From NCBI GenBank assembly GCA_017354575.1, contig JAFMQP010000039.1, positions 1-15,874 of the forward strand: a stretch of DNA of 15,874 nt. The letters are read 5' to 3'. Positions 12,876-15,874 of this stretch are shown here, piece by piece. The notes below the pieces were generated by a model. That model ran no database searches. It saw only the letters and a list, made by a program, of their open reading frames with translations, and was not told the DNA's origin. This stretch comes from Acidothermales bacterium. Its GTDB lineage: Bacteria > Actinomycetota > Actinomycetes > Streptosporangiales > WHST01. The translations under genes were made by a program, and so were the position numbers. The stretch's first letter is position 1. Every line of letters begins with the position of its first letter.

Positions 12876-15874
12876 CTACGAGACGGCCGTCGGGTGGCGG
12901 GAAAGCTCGGTCGCGCGGCCGACGTCACGGGTCGGGCGCAGGCGGTAGGTGTACGCGTAGTCCTCGTCGGCGAACAGCTTGTACGCGTCGTGCGTCTGCG
13001 CGCCCCAGCTGTCGTCGCCGCCGACGCCCATCTGCCGGTGGTTCAGCCGCAGCACGACGTCCTCGCGCGACGTGAGCTGGTAGGCGTGCCGCGCACCTAC
13101 CGACAGGTCCTCGGGCGTGGAGCGCGACACGTTCATGTCGAGCAGCGGTTCGCCGGATGCCAGCAGCCCGACGCCGTCCTCGCCCGTGAGCGCGACCCAA
13201 CGGACGTCGGTGCGCTCGCCGTTCTCCTGCGGCCTGACGTAGTCGGTCCACAGCTCGCCCACGGTGGACGAGTACAGCCCGATATCGGTGCCGTTGTTGC
13301 GATCCCGGTAGTTCTCCTCCGGGCCCCGGCCGTACCACACGACGTGGTCGAGCTCGCCGGGGAGGAACAGCATGGTGCCGACCACCGGGATGTACGGCAG
13401 TGATGCCGCGCCCGGGTGCAACATGTTGTCGACCTTGATCTCGCCGTTCCCGAAGACCGTGAACGTCGTCGCATACGTGGACGGGGTCGCCGTCGGCAGC
13501 ATGCCCGTCACGGTGATGCGTACCGCGCGGTCGGATACCGGCTCGACGCCGACGCCGGTGACCTTCCGGTCGGTGCCGGCGTAGCGCCAGGTGCCGTTGC
13601 GGCTCAGCTGGCCGTTGCCGATGTCGTTGTCCGTCGGCGCGCGCCAGAAGTTGGGCTCCGGCCCGGACGTGACCAGCGGTACGCCGCCCGCCTCGTACCT
13701 GCTGATGACACCGCTCGCCCTGTCGACGGTGACCGTGAATCCGCTGCCGTCGACGGTGACCGCGTCGTCCGTCTCGCGGTACGCGATCGCCGGAACGGAC
13801 GACAGCGGCACAGGTAGCACTGCGGGCCCGCCGAAGTCGACGGGCAGCTGGTCTCCTGCGACCTCGAAGCCAGGGTCGGCCCAGGGCGTCGGCTTCGTCG
13901 TCGTGAACGACAGCCGCAGGAAGTACTCGGCCCCGGGTACGTGCGACGCCGGCTCGCGGACGGGCAGCCTGACGACCCTGCTGGACGACGGTGGGACCTC
14001 GAGCTGCTCCGCGGTCAGGCCGCCCTGCTGCACGCACCTGCCGTCGGCGTACAGCTCCCAGCGGCCTGCATACTCGTTCACGTTGGTGAACAGGTACTCG
14101 TTGGTCAGCCGCACGACGCCTGACGCCACGTCGTCTCCCGCGGAGACGTTGATCGCCTGGTAGACGCGCTTGACCTCGACGGCCTTGCCGCCGGGCTCGC
14201 GCGTCGCGGGCAGGATGCCGTCACCGCAGAAGTTGGCGTCGTTCGGGTTGTCGCCCCAGTCGCCTCCGTACGCGAGGTAGGTCAGCTCAGCCGCCCGGCG
14301 TTCCTCATACCCGGCCGTGCCGGCGTCGAACCAGAACCGCACACCTGCGTCGTTGGGCTCGCGGTCCGACGACGCGAGTTCGGCTGCGCCGAGCGCCCTC
14401 GCGTACACGCGGGCGCAACGGATCCGGCCGCTGAACAGCCGGCTCGGGTGCTCCGCGTCCGCGCCGAGCGCTACGGCGACACTCGTGCTCGCCGGCGCCT
14501 TGTCGGTGCTCGTCGTCGCCACGCACTGCCCGTCGACGTAGAGCGCCACGCTGTGCGCGGCGTCGTAGAACACACCGGCGACATGGTGCTCTCTGCCGAC
14601 CCAGTCCGCCGGAAACGGTGCTGTCACTGCGATCCACGTGTCCGCGTAGACGTGGAACTCGATGTGGCCGTCCGTCTGCTTCAACGCGTACTGGTGGTCG
14701 CCCTTCGCGATGATCGGCTGGTGCCCGCTCACCGACGTCGGCGTGACCCAGGCCTCCAGCGTCAGCGAACCCGTGAGGTCGAGCGCGTCGTCCCGGTCGA
14801 AGACCGCCGCGCCGGACAGCCCGTCCCTACGGTCGAAGGACGCGCCGGCTCCCAGCTCGGAGGTGAGTGCGTCGGGTCCCGTCTCGGTCAGCAGCTTCCG
14901 CTTCGGTGTCGGCCAGGTGAGGACCTGGTCGGCGAAGTCCCAGATCCAGCCGCCCTGCAGCACGTCGTGCGCACGTACGAGATCCAAGTAGTCCGCGAGG
15001 TTCCCGGTGGAGTTGCCCATCGAGTGTGCGTACTCGATCATCACGTACGGCCGCGTGTCGCCGGTGTCCTTCGCGCGCTCCCCGACGCGCGACGGGCTCT
15101 CGTACATCGCCGACCGGATGTCACTGACCTCCGGCCGGTTGTCGCCCTCGTAGTGGATGACGCGCGTGGCGTCGTACGAACGGACCCAGTCGTGCATGGC
15201 GACGAAGTTGCTGCCGCCGCCGGCCTCGTTGCCCAGCGACCAGATGACGACACTGGGATGGTTCTTGTCGCGGTGCACCATCCGCTGCACCCGGTCGACG
15301 ACCGCCGCGGTCCAGTCCGGGTCCGAGCCCGGATAGCGGTCGCGCACGCCGTGGGTCTCGACGTTCGCCTCGTCGAGGACGTAGAGGCCGTACTCGTCGC
15401 AGAGGTCGTACCACATCGTGTTGTCGGGATAGTGCGACGTGCGGACGGCGTTGATGTTCATCCGTTTCATCAGCGTGATGTCGCGGACGAGGTCGTCGCG
15501 AGTGAGGGCGCAGCCCCGGTCCGGATGCGTCTCGTGCCGGTTGGCACCGCGCAGCGACACGGGCTGCCCGTTGATCCGCATCAGCCCGTCCTTCAGCGCG
15601 AACTCGCGGAAGCCGACGCGCGCGGACATCGTCTCGGTCACCCGTCCGGAAGGGTCGCGCAGCCGCAGCACGGCGGTGTAGAGATCGGGGTGCTCGGCCG
15701 ACCACAGCAGCGGCCCCCGCACCTGCTTGGCGCCGTGTACGGTCACGTCCTCGCCGGACGAGACCGGCGAGCCCGCGCCGACGTCCGCCGTGATCGCGAG
15801 CGGTTCCGGCCAGACCGCGTTCCCGCCGGCGTCGTAGAGCTGCGTCTCGACGGTGTACCGCCCGGGCACCGCGC
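12876..15874 (-). CDS. GH2 beta-galactosidase with inserted LamG-like domain, 5'-truncated
   Basis: The frame is open to the window end, so the N-terminal sugar-binding domain and start are missing. Numbering from the GTG at 15869 (not the true start) gives 997 residues. The GH2 TIM barrel has SLRGANRHETHPDRG at 105-119, DEANVETHG at 166-174 (metal and substrate site of LacZ), acid/base Glu215 in SLGNEAG, and nucleophile Glu279 in MIEYAHSMGN. After WIWDFADQVL (308-317), LacZ runs almost directly into YGGDFGDTPND. Here about 210 residues intervene before AYGGDWGDNPND at 533-544. Residues about 345-515 of this insert look like a LamG/concanavalin sandwich (SLTLEAWVTPTSVSGHQPII, VALYVDGQCV, GRIRCARVYARAL). 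The Bgal_small_N domain follows from about 700 and includes PNFWRAPTDNDIG and GGDDSW, where Trp955 corresponds to LacZ Trp999. It hydrolyses beta-galactosides. Secretion cannot be judged. It converges with the arsR fusion across 13 bases. Confidence 0.94.
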   Translation of the reverse strand, partial: AVPGRYTVETQLYDAGGNAVWPEPLAITADVGAGSPVSSGEDVTVHGAKQVRGPLLWSAEHPDLYTAVLRLRDPSGRVTETMSARVGFREFALKDGLMRINGQPVSLRGANRHETHPDRGCALTRDDLVRDITLMKRMNINAVRTSHYPDNTMWYDLCDEYGLYVLDEANVETHGVRDRYPGSDPDWTAAVVDRVQRMVHRDKNHPSVVIWSLGNEAGGGSNFVAMHDWVRSYDATRVIHYEGDNRPEVSDIRSAMYESPSRVGERAKDTGDTRPYVMIEYAHSMGNSTGNLADYLDLVRAHDVLQGGWIWDFADQVLTWPTPKRKLLTETGPDALTSELGAGASFDRRDGLSGAAVFDRDDALDLTGSLTLEAWVTPTSVSGHQPIIAKGDHQYALKQTDGHIEFHVYADTWIAVTAPFPADWVGREHHVAGVFYDAAHSVALYVDGQCVATTSTDKAPASTSVAVALGADAEHPSRLFSGRIRCARVYARALGAAELASSDREPNDAGVRFWFDAGTAGYEERRAAELTYLAYGGDWGDNPNDANFCGDGILPATREPGGKAVEVKRVYQAINVSAGDDVASGVVRLTNEYLFTNVNEYAGRWELYADGRCVQQGGLTAEQLEVPPSSSRVVRLPVREPASHVPGAEYFLRLSFTTTKPTPWADPGFEVAGDQLPVDFGGPAVLPVPLSSVPAIAYRETDDAVTVDGSGFTVTVDRASGVISRYEAGGVPLVTSGPEPNFWRAPTDNDIGNGQLSRNGTWRYAGTDRKVTGVGVEPVSDRAVRITVTGMLPTATPSTYATTFTVFGNGEIKVDNMLHPGAASLPYIPVVGTMLFLPGELDHVVWYGRGPEENYRDRNNGTDIGLYSSTVGELWTDYVRPQENGERTDVRWVALTGEDGVGLLASGEPLLDMNVSRSTPEDLSVGARHAYQLTSREDVVLRLNHRQMGVGGDDSWGAQTHDAYKLFADEDYAYTYRLRPTRDVGRATELSRHPTAVS

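Overview
This window looks like a chromosomal segment of a high-GC actinomycete. The sequence is G+C-rich throughout, nearly every codon ends in G or C, genes are tightly packed, TTA codons are almost absent, and the families present are common in soil Actinobacteria. No IS element, phage gene, tRNA, rRNA or CRISPR array is visible. No gap between genes exceeds about 95 bases. Ten genes are complete and two are cut by the window edges.

Left part (1-3025): a folate one-carbon operon. It holds formate-tetrahydrofolate ligase (5' end cut off), an FTCD_C/FchA-type cyclohydrolase-cyclodeaminase homologue, and a FolD-family protein. The FolD protein keeps the Rossmann and PGGVGP motifs but has lost the catalytic lysine (Leu53) and the glutamine (Leu97) of the cyclohydrolase site. 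The neighbouring FchA-like protein could supply that step, so the operon reads as a 'split' formate to formyl-, methenyl- and methylene-THF pathway. This is the most interesting lead in the window. The fhs gene also switches from G-ending to C-ending codons part way along.

Middle (3104-5258): four small genes. They are an OsmC-like peroxidase, a convergent DUF1697 protein, and a TetR repressor divergent from an NTF2/SnoaL-like protein. The NTF2-like gene has a recognisable sigma-A promoter and carries a TTA codon.

Centre-right (5275-10964): a transport and hydrolysis module. An MFS symporter is divergent from a GntR/FCD regulator, which overlaps by ATGA with a fused HyuA-HyuB 5-oxoprolinase/hydantoinase of 1200 residues. 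A perfect 17-bp palindrome lies in the divergent promoter, exactly between the -35 and -10 of the transporter promoter. It is the obvious candidate operator. The likely picture is uptake and ATP-dependent opening of a cyclic amide under GntR control.

Right part (10978-15874): a CtaG-type cytochrome oxidase assembly protein is divergent from an ArsR repressor fused to an ArsN/phosphinothricin-acetyltransferase-like GNAT domain. Repeated ATCGA-type half-sites overlap the promoter between them. Last is a GH2 beta-galactosidase, cut at its N-terminus by the window edge, with a LamG-like domain inserted into its catalytic region. Both gntR and the arsR fusion appear to be leaderless, with a -10 box 6-7 bases before a GTG start and no Shine-Dalgarno sequence.
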